Positions 7,326-14,773 of a stretch of 20,221 nucleotides of DNA are shown here, piece by piece. Origin of the DNA: an uncultured Collinsella sp. Its GTDB lineage: Bacteria; Actinomycetota; Coriobacteriia; Coriobacteriales; Coriobacteriaceae. The DNA is taken from positions 1 to 20,221 of the forward strand of contig CABSAN010000037.1 of the NCBI GenBank assembly GCA_902475785.1, read 5' to 3'. The translations under genes and the position numbers were made by a program. How positions within the stretch are numbered: position 1 is the stretch's first letter; the number at the start of each line of letters is the position of its first letter. The notes under the pieces are model-generated. The model saw only the letters and a program-made list of their open reading frames with translations, did no database searches and was not told the origin of the DNA.

Positions 7326-7452
7326 GGGACCCTACAGGGTAAAGCTCTGAAAACGTCCTCGGACATGCATGAAACCCCCGCTGCGCACTTCGTGCGGCGG
7401 GGGTTTCATGCGTCCTGCGGAAAGTTTTCAGAGCTTTACCCTGTAGGGTCCC
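7326..7452 (+). repeat. Long hairpin element C (29-bp perfect arms, 69-nt core)
   Basis: The arms at 7326-7354 and 7424-7452 are perfect 29-bp inverted complements around a 69-base core. The core contains a second perfect 15-bp stem (7367-7381 with 7397-7411), enclosing a 5-bp CGCAC/GTGCG stem with a TTC loop. The inner stem ends in GGGGGTTTC and has the form of a bidirectional terminator. The core differs from elements A and B, but keeps GTCCT at its start, a TGCGGAA near its end and the same size. No T-tract follows the outer stem. It begins 15 bases after the pta stop. Confidence 0.85.
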
Positions 7453-7602
7453 TGCCGTCACATGGCATTCAGGGCATCTGGAGTGGACGGCGGCTTGGCT
7501 ACGAGCTGGAGCTAAAAATCTGAATGGTCGGGTTCCGTTGCTGGAAGTGCAAGCGTTGCCGGCGATGGTCACTTTGGGACTGGAATTTCCACCTGCTAGC
7601 AA

Positions 7603-7636
7603 AAAGGCCTCCGGAGCTGTTGCTCTGGAGGCCTTT
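7603..7636 (-). terminator. Intrinsic terminator of ackA
   Basis: A 15-bp stem (7603-7617 with 7622-7636, one G-T wobble) closes on a TGTT tetraloop. On the minus strand it is followed by TTTTTGC, giving a classic intrinsic terminator just after the ackA stop. Confidence 0.85.
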
Positions 7637-7658
7637 CGTTTACTTGCAAATGCGCGCC

Positions 7659-8837
7659 TTAGTTGTTCTTGGTCAGGCGCTCGACGTCGTGGGCGATCAT
7701 GTATTCCTCGTCGGTGGGGATGACCATGACCGTGACGGCGGAACCGGCGGCACTGATGACCTGCGGGCCGTTGCCCACGGCCTCGCGGTTCTTGTTGTTG
7801 TCGATGCGTACGCCCAGCCACTCAAAGCAGTCGCAGAAGGCCTTGCGGATCGACCAGTCGTTCTCGCCGATGCCGGCGGTAAAGGTGATGGTGTCCACGC
7901 CCGCCATGGAAGCGATCATGGAACCGGCCTGCTGCATGGCCTTATAGGCGAACATATCGAAGGCGAGCAGGCAGCGCTCGTCGCCCTCGGAGGCGCGCGT
8001 GCGGATGTCGCGGGCGTCGTTGGAGATGCCCGAGATGGCAAGCAGACCAGACTGCTTGTTCATCATGTCATCGACTTCTTGATAGCTGTAGCCGCCCTCG
8101 CGCTGCAGGTAGCACACGGTGGCCGGGTCGATGGAACCACAACGGGTGCCCATCATCAGGCCATCGAGCGGCGTGAGACCCATCGTGGTGTCGCGGCACA
8201 CGCCGTCCTCGATAGCAGCGAGCGAAGCACCGTTGCCCAGATGGCACGAAAGCAGGCGGTGGCAGCGCGAACCCAGGATCTCCTTGGCCATCATCCACTC
8301 ATAGCGGTGGCTCGTGCCGTGGGCGCCGTACTTGCGCACGTGGTACTTGTCGCAAACGTCCTTGGGCAGCGCGTAGGTGTAGGCGACCTCGGGCATGGTC
8401 ATGTGGAACGAGGTATCAAAGACGGCGACGTTGGGCAGCTCCGGATACTTCTCGCGGCAATACTCGATTGCTGCAGCCTCGCCGTAATTGTGCAGCGGAG
8501 CGAGCGGGGCCACCTCAAGGATCTTGGCCATGACCTCATCGTCGACGACTGCGGAATCATCGAAGTGCCAGCCGCCCTGAACGATGCGATGTCCAATGCC
8601 ATCAATCGTAAAGTCGGTCTTCTCGAGCTCCTCGAGCACACGAGCGATAGCAGAGCGATGATCGGGGAAAGGGACCTCCTCGGTCTGCTTGGCGCCACCG
8701 TTCTCGGAGTGGCCAAAAATGCCCATGTCCGAACCGATACGTTCGCAGTTGCCCTTGGCGAAAACCTCGCGGGTAACGGTATCCAAAAGCTGATATTTAA
8801 GGCTTGAGCTGCCGGCGTTGACAACAAGTACGTTCAT
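7659..8837 (-). CDS. ackA: Acetate kinase (copy 1, canonical motifs)
   Basis: Acetate kinase transfers the phosphoryl group of acetyl phosphate to ADP, yielding acetate and ATP. The 392-residue protein has the full ASKHA-fold signatures. They are VLVVNAGSSSLKYQ at the start, GHRIVQGG, APLHN, FDTSFHMTMP, YGAHGTSHRY, CHLGNGAS, DTTMGLTPLDG, MGTRCGSIDP, FTAGIGEN and IPTDEEYMIA. The catalytic histidine and the phosphate-loop HLGNG are intact. ATG at 8837 has AAAGGAG upstream. It lies 164 bases downstream of a second acetate kinase gene in the same direction. A terminator-like hairpin and an inverted-repeat operator candidate lie between them, so it is probably transcribed separately. It converges on pta. 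Confidence 0.97.
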   Translation of the reverse strand: MNVLVVNAGSSSLKYQLLDTVTREVFAKGNCERIGSDMGIFGHSENGGAKQTEEVPFPDHRSAIARVLEELEKTDFTIDGIGHRIVQGGWHFDDSAVVDDEVMAKILEVAPLAPLHNYGEAAAIEYCREKYPELPNVAVFDTSFHMTMPEVAYTYALPKDVCDKYHVRKYGAHGTSHRYEWMMAKEILGSRCHRLLSCHLGNGASLAAIEDGVCRDTTMGLTPLDGLMMGTRCGSIDPATVCYLQREGGYSYQEVDDMMNKQSGLLAISGISNDARDIRTRASEGDERCLLAFDMFAYKAMQQAGSMIASMAGVDTITFTAGIGENDWSIRKAFCDCFEWLGVRIDNNKNREAVGNGPQVISAAGSAVTVMVIPTDEEYMIAHDVERLTKNN

Positions 8838-8912
8838 GAGACTCCTTTGCAGTGCAATACGGTCGACGCAGACCCCTTAAGGCGGCCGCATTTTAATAAG
8901 AAGTTATCACAA

Positions 8913-8932
8913 CTTGATAAATAGCTATCAAG
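8913..8932. promoter_or_regulatory. Rex-like inverted repeat upstream of ackA
   Basis: CTTGATA-AATAGC-TATCAAG is a perfect 7-bp inverted repeat with a six-base spacer. The inner 18 bases (TTGATA-N6-TATCAA) resemble the layout of Rex redox-repressor sites. It lies about 76 bases upstream of the ackA start in an AT-rich patch suited to a promoter. Binding by Rex is inferred; no Rex gene is in the window. Confidence 0.45.
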
Positions 8933-8963
8933 CATATCGCCCAACGAGCGCAAAAGAGGGGCC

Positions 8964-8998
8964 GAACGGCGCTCGGTCGTCCAGCCCCTCCCCTCTTG
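8964..8998 (-). terminator. Probable terminator of the second acetate kinase gene
   Basis: On the minus strand, GAGGGGC pairs with GCCCCTC around an inner CCGA/TCGG hairpin. The structure is followed by TTTTGCG, directly downstream of the copy 2 stop codon. This suggests that the two acetate kinase genes are separate transcription units or only partly linked. Confidence 0.6.
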
Positions 8999-9001
8999 CA
9001 A

Positions 9002-10180
9002 TTACTTGCCGTTGACGATGCGCTCGACGTCGGAAGCGATCATGAACTCCTCGTCCGTAGGGATGACGAAAATCTTGACCTTGGAATCCTTGGCGGACAG
9101 GCACCAAGCGCCGTCGCCACGCAGGGCATTACGGGCGTGATCCATCTTGACGCCCATAAAGGCCAGACGATCGGCCACGCCAGCGCGAACGGCCGGAGCG
9201 TGCTCGCCGATGCCGGCGGTAAAGACCAGGGTGTCCATGCCGCACATGGAGGTGGCCATCTCGGCGGCCTTAGCGGCAATCTTGTAGACGAACATATCGA
9301 AGGCGAGCTGAGCCTCGGGGTCACCAGCAGCGGCGAGCTCCTCAACGTTGCGGCAGTCGTTGGTCTTGCCACCGGTCACAGCCAAAAGGCCAGACTTCTT
9401 GTTCATCATCTCGTCGACCTCGTCGAAGGTGTAGCCACCCTCGCGCTGCAGGTAGCACACGGTAGCCGGGTCGATGGAGCCGCAGCGGGTGCCCATCATG
9501 ACGCCGTCGAGCGGCGTCAAGCCCATGGTGGTGTCCATGCACTTGCCGTCCTCGATGGCGCACAGGGAAGCGCCGGAGCCGATATGGCACACGACGACCT
9601 TGCGGGCCTCGCCGTTGGTCATCTCGGCGACCTTCTTGGAGATGTAGCGATAGCTGGTGCCGTGGGCGCCGTACTTACGGATGTGCAGCTTGTCGCAAAC
9701 ATCCTTGGGAAGGGCGTAGGTCTTGGCGACCTCGGGCATGTTGAAGTGGAAAGCGGTGTCGTAGACCGTGACGTTGGGCAGATCGGGATACTGCTCCAGG
9801 CAGTACTCGATAACGTTGGCCTCGGGGTTGTTGTGCAGCGGCGCCAGCGGGGCGACCTCGCGAATCTTGGCGAGGACGTCCTCGTCGACGAGGGAGGAAT
9901 CACCAAAGTACCAACCGCCCTGAACGATACGGTGGCCGATGCCCTCGATCTTGACGCCGTTGGCCTCAAGGTCCTTCAGGACGACCTCGATGGCGACCTT
10001 GTGGTCGGGGAACTCGATGTTCTCGGTCACCTTCTTGGAGCCATTGGCAGCATGGGTGAAGGTACCACCGGTAAAGCAGACGCGCTCGCAGGAGCCCTTT
10101 GCGGACACCTTATGGGACTTGGTGTCGATGACCTGATACTTAAGGGTCGAAGATCCCGCGTTGACGACCAGAACGTTCAT
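9002..10180 (-). CDS. Acetate kinase paralogue (copy 2, altered conserved residues)
   Basis: This 392-residue protein is colinear with copy 1 and clearly the same family, by eye about 60% identical. It keeps VLVVNAGSSTLKYQ, GHRIVQGG, APLHN, YDTAFHFNMPE, MGLTPLDG, MGTRCGSIDP, FTAGIGEH and IPTDEEFMIA. Two usually conserved places differ. HGTSH reads HGTSY, losing the second histidine of the loop. HLGNG reads HIGSG, replacing a conserved Asn with Ser. It may still be an acetate kinase or may prefer another acyl phosphate such as propionyl phosphate. The sequence alone does not decide. ATG at 10180 has AGGGAG upstream. It precedes copy 1 on the minus strand. Confidence 0.93.
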   Translation of the reverse strand: MNVLVVNAGSSTLKYQVIDTKSHKVSAKGSCERVCFTGGTFTHAANGSKKVTENIEFPDHKVAIEVVLKDLEANGVKIEGIGHRIVQGGWYFGDSSLVDEDVLAKIREVAPLAPLHNNPEANVIEYCLEQYPDLPNVTVYDTAFHFNMPEVAKTYALPKDVCDKLHIRKYGAHGTSYRYISKKVAEMTNGEARKVVVCHIGSGASLCAIEDGKCMDTTMGLTPLDGVMMGTRCGSIDPATVCYLQREGGYTFDEVDEMMNKKSGLLAVTGGKTNDCRNVEELAAAGDPEAQLAFDMFVYKIAAKAAEMATSMCGMDTLVFTAGIGEHAPAVRAGVADRLAFMGVKMDHARNALRGDGAWCLSAKDSKVKIFVIPTDEEFMIASDVERIVNGK

Positions 10181-10233
10181 GTGTCTCCCTACTAACAGGC
10201 GGTGTGGCGCCGCCAGGTTACATACGCTTCAAT

Positions 10234-10267
10234 AATAAACCCAAACGCCCTCGCGCTCGGGTTTATT
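10234..10267 (-). terminator. Hairpin after the MFS gene
   Basis: AATAAACCC (10234-10242) pairs perfectly with GGGTTTATT (10259-10267), about 34 bases downstream of the minus-strand MFS stop. Minus-strand reading gives GGGTTTATTATTG after the loop, a terminator-like T-rich arm. It also separates this unit from the acetate kinase genes. Confidence 0.6.
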
Positions 10268-10300
10268 GCGTTGATATATAAGTTATCGGTGCCTAAATAC

Positions 10301-11461
10301 TCATGGCCTTTGACTTGTAAGACGAAATAGCGCGGGGATATACACCAGGGAAGAAATCCCGAGCGCAACAAGCAATACGACTCGAATGCCCGCGATGCTG
10401 CTCAACGCAGCATTGAACAGATAGAAAAGGATGGCACCCACCGCCACCATCTGGCTTTGGACCGAAATCAGTGAACAGCGCATCGAAGAATCGACAGCAT
10501 TTTGAAAAATTGAGTATTTAATTGGAGCAAATAACGAGTACGCGACCGTCTGCAGTACATAGAACACGGGCAGCAAATAGACCGGAGTAAAGGGAATCAA
10601 AAACAGAGCAGCCAGGGAAAGGCGCACGATGCCGCAAATACGCGCAAAACGGCCCTTGTCGACATGAGCAATCACACTGGGCACAATAAGCCCCATGGAG
10701 GCCGAGGCAAGAAGCTGGACCGCAATGATCACACCCGAAGCGACGGCATTCATTCCGCGACCCGCAAGCAACAGTGAGAAAAAGTCTTCCAGGGCGACAA
10801 AAGCAAATGCCTGAGAGCAGTCCATGATGAACGCTGAACGAAGAATGCCGTTACGCGCAATAGCGGCACCGATCATCTTCGGGCTAATTCCACGCTTAGG
10901 TGTCGCTGTAGTGTCCCCTCTTCGCATCTCAGGAATGCAGACAACGACAACCAACGTCAACACCATTGCGATGATATCTGCCAAAAGACCAATGAGATAC
11001 GCGCCAGCGGACGAAATGAAACCGCCCACACAAGCGGAGAGGGCATAAGAGGCATAGAAAACAAATCGCTCAACGACATTAAGCCTTACGAGCTGGTCCA
11101 GAGAGACGCTGTCAATGTAAATCGCTTCCATGGACCCGCTCATACATGCAGCGGCAAAACCTTTGAGAGCAAACGCGCCGATTAAAAGCAGAGGAGAACG
11201 GACGAGAAGCAGGGCGGCGTAGTATCCAAGCATCCCCACGACGCCAACGAGACCACTTGTCTTTCGTCCAAACCTATCGGCAATATAGCCAGTGGGAACT
11301 TCAAGGATGAACTTGCTCACTTGATATGCAATCATCATGCTAGAAATCGCCACCATCGAGAATCCGACGAATTCAAGGTAAACCGTCAGAAAATACAAAA
11401 TGGTGCTGAAGTTCGACAGAAAAACAAACGTCATATAAAGCAAAACCGTACGGTTTTTCAT
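10301..11461 (-). CDS. Major facilitator superfamily transporter
   Basis: This is a secondary transporter of about 386 residues with roughly 11-12 hydrophobic segments spread over its length. It shows the MFS loop 2-3 motif GYIADRFGRKTSG around residues 56-68, after a first helix pair. The substrate cannot be read from the sequence; drug or metabolite efflux is possible. I start it at the ATG at 11461 because GGAGGG lies about seven bases upstream. A TTG further upstream (11485) would add eight residues that overlap that ribosome site. It follows a LysR regulator on the same strand with a 119-base gap, and both lie in DNA that is clearly more AT-rich than its neighbours. The pair may have been acquired together. 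Confidence 0.87.
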   Translation of the reverse strand: MKNRTVLLYMTFVFLSNFSTILYFLTVYLEFVGFSMVAISSMMIAYQVSKFILEVPTGYIADRFGRKTSGLVGVVGMLGYYAALLLVRSPLLLIGAFALKGFAAACMSGSMEAIYIDSVSLDQLVRLNVVERFVFYASYALSACVGGFISSAGAYLIGLLADIIAMVLTLVVVVCIPEMRRGDTTATPKRGISPKMIGAAIARNGILRSAFIMDCSQAFAFVALEDFFSLLLAGRGMNAVASGVIIAVQLLASASMGLIVPSVIAHVDKGRFARICGIVRLSLAALFLIPFTPVYLLPVFYVLQTVAYSLFAPIKYSIFQNAVDSSMRCSLISVQSQMVAVGAILFYLFNAALSSIAGIRVVLLVALGISSLVYIPALFRLTSQRP

Positions 11462-11566
11462 GCTCCGCCCTCCAAGAGTCAACAATCTAAATCGGAATCT
11501 TGGAAAAGCATGAGGGCAAAGCCGTCAGTCATGTGTTACAAGGCGTCAACATTCACTTGACGACAC

Positions 11567-11582
11567 GAGGCCAAATGGCCTC
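11567..11582. repeat. Short palindrome at the end of the LysR gene
   Basis: GAGGCC-AAAT-GGCCTC is a perfect 6-bp inverted repeat overlapping the LysR stop region. No T-tract follows on the minus strand, so it is at best a weak terminator or a processing hairpin between the LysR and MFS genes. Confidence 0.35.
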
Positions 11583-12471
11583 ACGAAGCAAGATGACGCA
11601 ATAGGTGAAGAAATACCGTCTGGTGTCGATCGGTCCAGGCATTTTGTCGATAGCAAAAGTAGATGGGCAAGGCTACGTCATGCGAACCTTCAATAGAGTA
11701 CTCGCTCACTTCCGACCCATCTGATGCGAGAGAAGAGCCAGAAAAACCCAATATCAATCCCCCGGCTTGAAGAAACTCAGCCTGCGCTCTGTTTCCGTAT
11801 TCGACGTCGCGGAAGCGGAAATTAACCAGCTGAGCTTCGGGGCATTGATTGATCGCATTGAGACAGGGCGACAAATTAATGGGAACAGCTAACCTGCCGC
11901 CCAGTAACTCACGAACGGTCATAGCACCCACAGATTGATGACCCGCTGGGCACGAAAGAACCTTGAGCTCCTTTTCACCCAAGTATTTCGAAGAAAGGAC
12001 ACTGTCCCTTGGTTCCTCAAATGAGATGGCCGCATCCGAAATGCCAAGCACAAGTGATTCAAAGCATGTAGCCGTTGGCTGATGCCACACATCAAGGTGA
12101 ATCTGAGGGTGCGAGCTTTCAAACGAGTCGTACCAGTTTTCGGAAAAAAGACGCCCCCGCCCGTGAAGACAGGGGACGTAAAGACGAAAGTGGCCGTCGG
12201 GCGAAACGCCACCGTTCCCCGATTGGGTGTACTTTTTGAGATCGTCGACTTGTGCCAGGATCACGCGTGCACGACGCGCAAATTCTCTGCCCGCCGGAGA
12301 CAAAACAGCCTCCCCCGCCGATCGATTGAGCAAAACGATCTGATACTCAGACTCCAGTTTCTTAATTGCCGACGAGACAGCCTGTGGGCTCACGTGAACG
12401 GCGCGAGCCGCTTTGCGCACGCCGCCGTAGTTCGCTACCGCTTGAAGGTATTCGAGTTGAGAAAACTGCAT
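11581..12471 (-). CDS. LysR family transcriptional regulator
   Basis: The 296-residue protein starts with a winged helix-turn-helix (about residues 1-60). LEYLQAVANYGGVRKAARAVHVSPQAVSSAIKKLE shows the classic LysR pattern, broken here as LEYLQAVANYGG and VSPQAVSSAIKKLE. A linker helix follows, then an effector-binding domain to the C-terminus. These proteins bind promoter DNA as tetramers and respond to a small molecule. The ATG at 12471 has GGAG eight bases upstream. It lies 41 bases downstream of the HIT gene and upstream of the MFS gene on the same strand. Control of the MFS transporter is a reasonable inference; the inducer is unknown. Base composition is lower in GC than the housekeeping genes to its right. 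Confidence 0.9.
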   Translation of the reverse strand: MQFSQLEYLQAVANYGGVRKAARAVHVSPQAVSSAIKKLESEYQIVLLNRSAGEAVLSPAGREFARRARVILAQVDDLKKYTQSGNGGVSPDGHFRLYVPCLHGRGRLFSENWYDSFESSHPQIHLDVWHQPTATCFESLVLGISDAAISFEEPRDSVLSSKYLGEKELKVLSCPAGHQSVGAMTVRELLGGRLAVPINLSPCLNAINQCPEAQLVNFRFRDVEYGNRAQAEFLQAGGLILGFSGSSLASDGSEVSEYSIEGSHDVALPIYFCYRQNAWTDRHQTVFLHLLRHLAS

Positions 12472-12512
12472 AGGTTACTCCAAAGGCAGCCAAGGCGACG
12501 GGCCGTGCGTCC

Positions 12513-12848
12513 TCAGATGAGGTTCTCGCCCAGGTTCTTGCCGCCGAGGACGTGCATGTGGAAGTGCATGACGGTCTGACCGGCGTTGACGCCCTTGTTG
12601 GAGATGACGCGGAAACCGTCCTCCAGACCCTTGGCCTTGGCGACCTCCTGGATGGCGTGGGCCATGGCGCCCATGGTCTCGGCGGGCACGTTATCGGCGA
12701 TGTCACTGTAGTGCTTCTTGGGGATCACGAGCGTGTGGACCGGCGCCTGGGGATTGAGGTCGTCGAACGCGATGACCTGGTCATCCTCGTAGACGACGGT
12801 CGAGGGGATCTCGTGGTTGGCAATTTTGCAGAAGATGCAATCACACAT
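12513..12848 (-). CDS. HIT (histidine triad) family protein
   Basis: HIT proteins are nucleotide-binding hydrolases, typically purine nucleoside phosphoramidases of the HinT type. This 111-residue protein has the N-terminal CIFCKI zinc or structural cysteines, VIAFDDLNPQAPVHTLVIPKKH in the middle and the histidine triad HFHMHVLGG near the C-terminus. I use the ATG at 12848, preceded by AAAGGAACC. A longer frame reaches 12878 but that part has no ribosome site. It is 49 bases downstream of xseB and could be co-transcribed with the DNA repair genes. Assignment is secure; the exact substrate is not. Confidence 0.94.
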   Translation of the reverse strand: MCDCIFCKIANHEIPSTVVYEDDQVIAFDDLNPQAPVHTLVIPKKHYSDIADNVPAETMGAMAHAIQEVAKAKGLEDGFRVISNKGVNAGQTVMHFHMHVLGGKNLGENLI

Positions 12849-12897
12849 GGTTGGTTCCTTTCTCACAGACCAAGGCAATTATATTTGGTCGGGATGG

Positions 12898-13164
12898 TTA
12901 GAACGAGAGGTTGTCGTCCGTATTGGCGGCTTCGCCGTCGGCGAGCACGTCGTTGCCGTCGACGTCCTTAAGAAGCACCGAGACCTTCTGCTCGGCATCG
13001 GACAGGCGGGTGCGCAGGCTCTTGAGGAGCTCGACGCCGCGGGTATAGCTCTCGAGCGACTCCTCGAGCTCCATATCGCCCGACTCCAAGCTGCGAATGA
13101 TGAGCTCCAGCTCCTGCGAGGCCTGCTTGTACGTAAGCTGCTCGACCGGGGTCTTCTCTGCCAT
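12898..13164 (-). CDS. xseB: Exodeoxyribonuclease VII small subunit
   Basis: XseB is the small helical subunit that assembles in several copies on XseA to form exonuclease VII, which degrades single-stranded DNA from both ends into oligonucleotides. The 88-residue protein shows the family pattern LTYKQASQELELIIRSLESG followed by the MELEESLESYTRGVELL helix and an acidic tail. Length fits the family (about 60-90). The ATG at 13164 has an AGGAAAGGAA ribosome site. It follows xseA with a 42-base gap on the same strand, the usual partner arrangement. Confidence 0.95.
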   Translation of the reverse strand: MAEKTPVEQLTYKQASQELELIIRSLESGDMELEESLESYTRGVELLKSLRTRLSDAEQKVSVLLKDVDGNDVLADGEAANTDDNLSF

Positions 13165-13206
13165 ATCTGTTTCCTTTCCTAAAGGTTTATCGCTATGAAA
13201 CGCGGC

Positions 13207-14658
13207 CTACTCGACCGTATCGACCGTTGCCGCAACGTTACCGTCTGCCATGCGCACGCGGATGGCGTCGCCCGGCTTAAAGGTCTTGGCGCTCGTAGCC
13301 ACCCCATCATCGCTGTACGCGATGGAATAACCACGGGCAAGCACCTTGAGCGGCGACAGGGCATCGAGTGAGGCCGCCGCACGGCCCAAGTCGGACGCGG
13401 GTTTGCTGAGCATCGTGCGCCCCTGATGCTCCAGGCGGGAGCTTGCGAGCGTGAGCGCATGGCGCTTGCCATCGAGTCCTGAGGTGCTTGCGATCAAGCG
13501 CTCGGGCAGACGCTCGAAGTTGGAACGGAAGGCCCCAACCGAACGCGCTATGGCGCCGGACAGACGATCGGCAGTCAGGGCAAGCTCAGACTCGCGACGC
13601 TCGAGCATAAAAGTTGGGTCGTTGAGGCACGGGCGGCACGCAGCCGCATCGAGCGCATCGCCCAAGCGAGCCGTATAGGTGTCCCAGGCACGACGACCGC
13701 GCTGGTTGAGCATCTCCAGGTCGACCTGGGCCGACCCAATCATCGATGCCATCGCAGCACCCAGACGTTGATAGCGCGCCTCGAGCACATCGGCCAACTC
13801 CGTCATAGCCGGCGCCACCGATTCGGCCGCCGCCGTAGGCGTGGAGGCGCGACGGTCGCTCACCATGTCGCAAATCGAGGTATCGGGCTCATGGCCAATG
13901 CCGGTCACCACGGGCACGGGACAAGCCGCCACCGCGCGGGCAAGCTCCTCGTCATTAAAGGTCATGAGGTCCTCAAAGGAGCCGCCGCCGCGCACCAACA
14001 AAATACAGTCGGGCGCCGGCGTAATGGAAGCGGCGCGGCGCAGGCCCTCAATGAGCTCTGTCGGCGCACCCTCGCCTTGTACCTTGGCACCCACGCAGAC
14101 GAGCTCGACGAGCGGGTTGCGACGACGCAATGTGCGCTTGACGTCGTCGATTACGGCACCCGAAAGCGAGGTGACGACCGCCACGCGGGAGCAGAACACC
14201 GGGATGCGGCGCTTGCGCGCTTCGTCCATCAGACCCTCACGGCGTAGCTTTTCGGCCAGTTGCGCCACTTGTTGACGCAGCAGACCCTCCCCCGCCAGCG
14301 AAAACGAGCGAGCGACAAAGCTCATGCGGCCCGTAGCCTTATAGAGATTGAAGCTGCCCTTAAAGCTCACCTGCATACCGTCGCGCAGATCGAACGTGCG
14401 CTTGAGATAGGCACCCTTCCAAATGATGCAGTCAACGGCGGCCGAATCGTCCTTGATCTGGAAATAGCAGTGGCCGCTTCGGGCGTTAGGACCACGAAAA
14501 CCCGTGACCTCGCCCAAGACGCTCAGCTGCGGAATGGCATCGAGCGCACCGGCGGCAATCTCCACCGCCTGGCTCACGCTGAGCTCCTTGCGCTCTTGCT
14601 CGTCCGAACCGTCGAACTCGGCGGAAACGGCATTACCGGTTAGGTTCCAGCCTGCCAC
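13207..14658 (-). CDS. xseA: Exodeoxyribonuclease VII large subunit
   Basis: XseA is the catalytic subunit of exonuclease VII. The 483-residue protein begins with a short variable extension. An OB-fold (about residues 30-120, including LSVLGEVTGFRG and GHCYFQIKDD) follows. The catalytic domain has RRRNPLVELVCVGAKVQGEGA, LLVRGGGSFEDLMTFNDEELARA, VPVVTGIGHEPDTSICD and DRRASTPTAAAE. A coiled-coil region and a C-terminal segment that packs against XseB complete it. The start is a GTG at 14658 with AAAGGAGG about six bases upstream, which decides it. It is slightly longer than the E. coli protein. It precedes xseB and is the first gene of the pair. Confidence 0.96.
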   Translation of the reverse strand: MAGWNLTGNAVSAEFDGSDEQERKELSVSQAVEIAAGALDAIPQLSVLGEVTGFRGPNARSGHCYFQIKDDSAAVDCIIWKGAYLKRTFDLRDGMQVSFKGSFNLYKATGRMSFVARSFSLAGEGLLRQQVAQLAEKLRREGLMDEARKRRIPVFCSRVAVVTSLSGAVIDDVKRTLRRRNPLVELVCVGAKVQGEGAPTELIEGLRRAASITPAPDCILLVRGGGSFEDLMTFNDEELARAVAACPVPVVTGIGHEPDTSICDMVSDRRASTPTAAAESVAPAMTELADVLEARYQRLGAAMASMIGSAQVDLEMLNQRGRRAWDTYTARLGDALDAAACRPCLNDPTFMLERRESELALTADRLSGAIARSVGAFRSNFERLPERLIASTSGLDGKRHALTLASSRLEHQGRTMLSKPASDLGRAAASLDALSPLKVLARGYSIAYSDDGVATSAKTFKPGDAIRVRMADGNVAATVDTVE

Positions 14659-14727
14659 GCAGCCTCCTTTCGTTATCGAGCACAGAGGCTCCGGCCCCGT
14701 GCGAAATTAAGTCCAACACATAGTACA

Positions 14728-14757
14728 GCGCCGCGAGGACACGAATCCCCGCGGCGC
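14728..14757 (-). terminator. GC-rich hairpin after the metallopeptidase gene
   Basis: GCGCCGCG (14728-14735) pairs with CGCGGCGC (14750-14757), just downstream of the minus-strand metallopeptidase stop. The T-tract after it is poor, so it is a possible terminator or RNA-stabilising hairpin before xseA. Confidence 0.45.
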
Positions 14758-14773
14758 CTGCCTGTCCCATTTG

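Larger units (their letters stand above)
7311..7658. other. Convergent gap between pta and ackA
   Basis: This 348-base gap holds the long hairpin element C (7326-7452) and the ackA terminator (7603-7636). Between them, 7453-7602 has no gene with start and ribosome site and no structure I recognise. Minus-strand translation here is only a read-through frame from the hairpin and does not look like a protein. Confidence 0.6.

Noticed and set aside
7453..7602. Gene remnant between element C and the ackA terminator
   Set aside because: No recognisable protein motif in any frame and no start with a ribosome site.
8913..8932. FNR/CRP-type site
   Set aside because: The TTGAT and ATCAA half-sites are eight bases apart, while FNR sites need four.
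9002..10195. Long open frames antisense to the acetate kinase genes (for example 399 codons on the plus strand)
   Set aside because: They are shadows of high-GC coding sequence: no ribosome site, low-complexity composition, and the opposite strand encodes a well-conserved enzyme.
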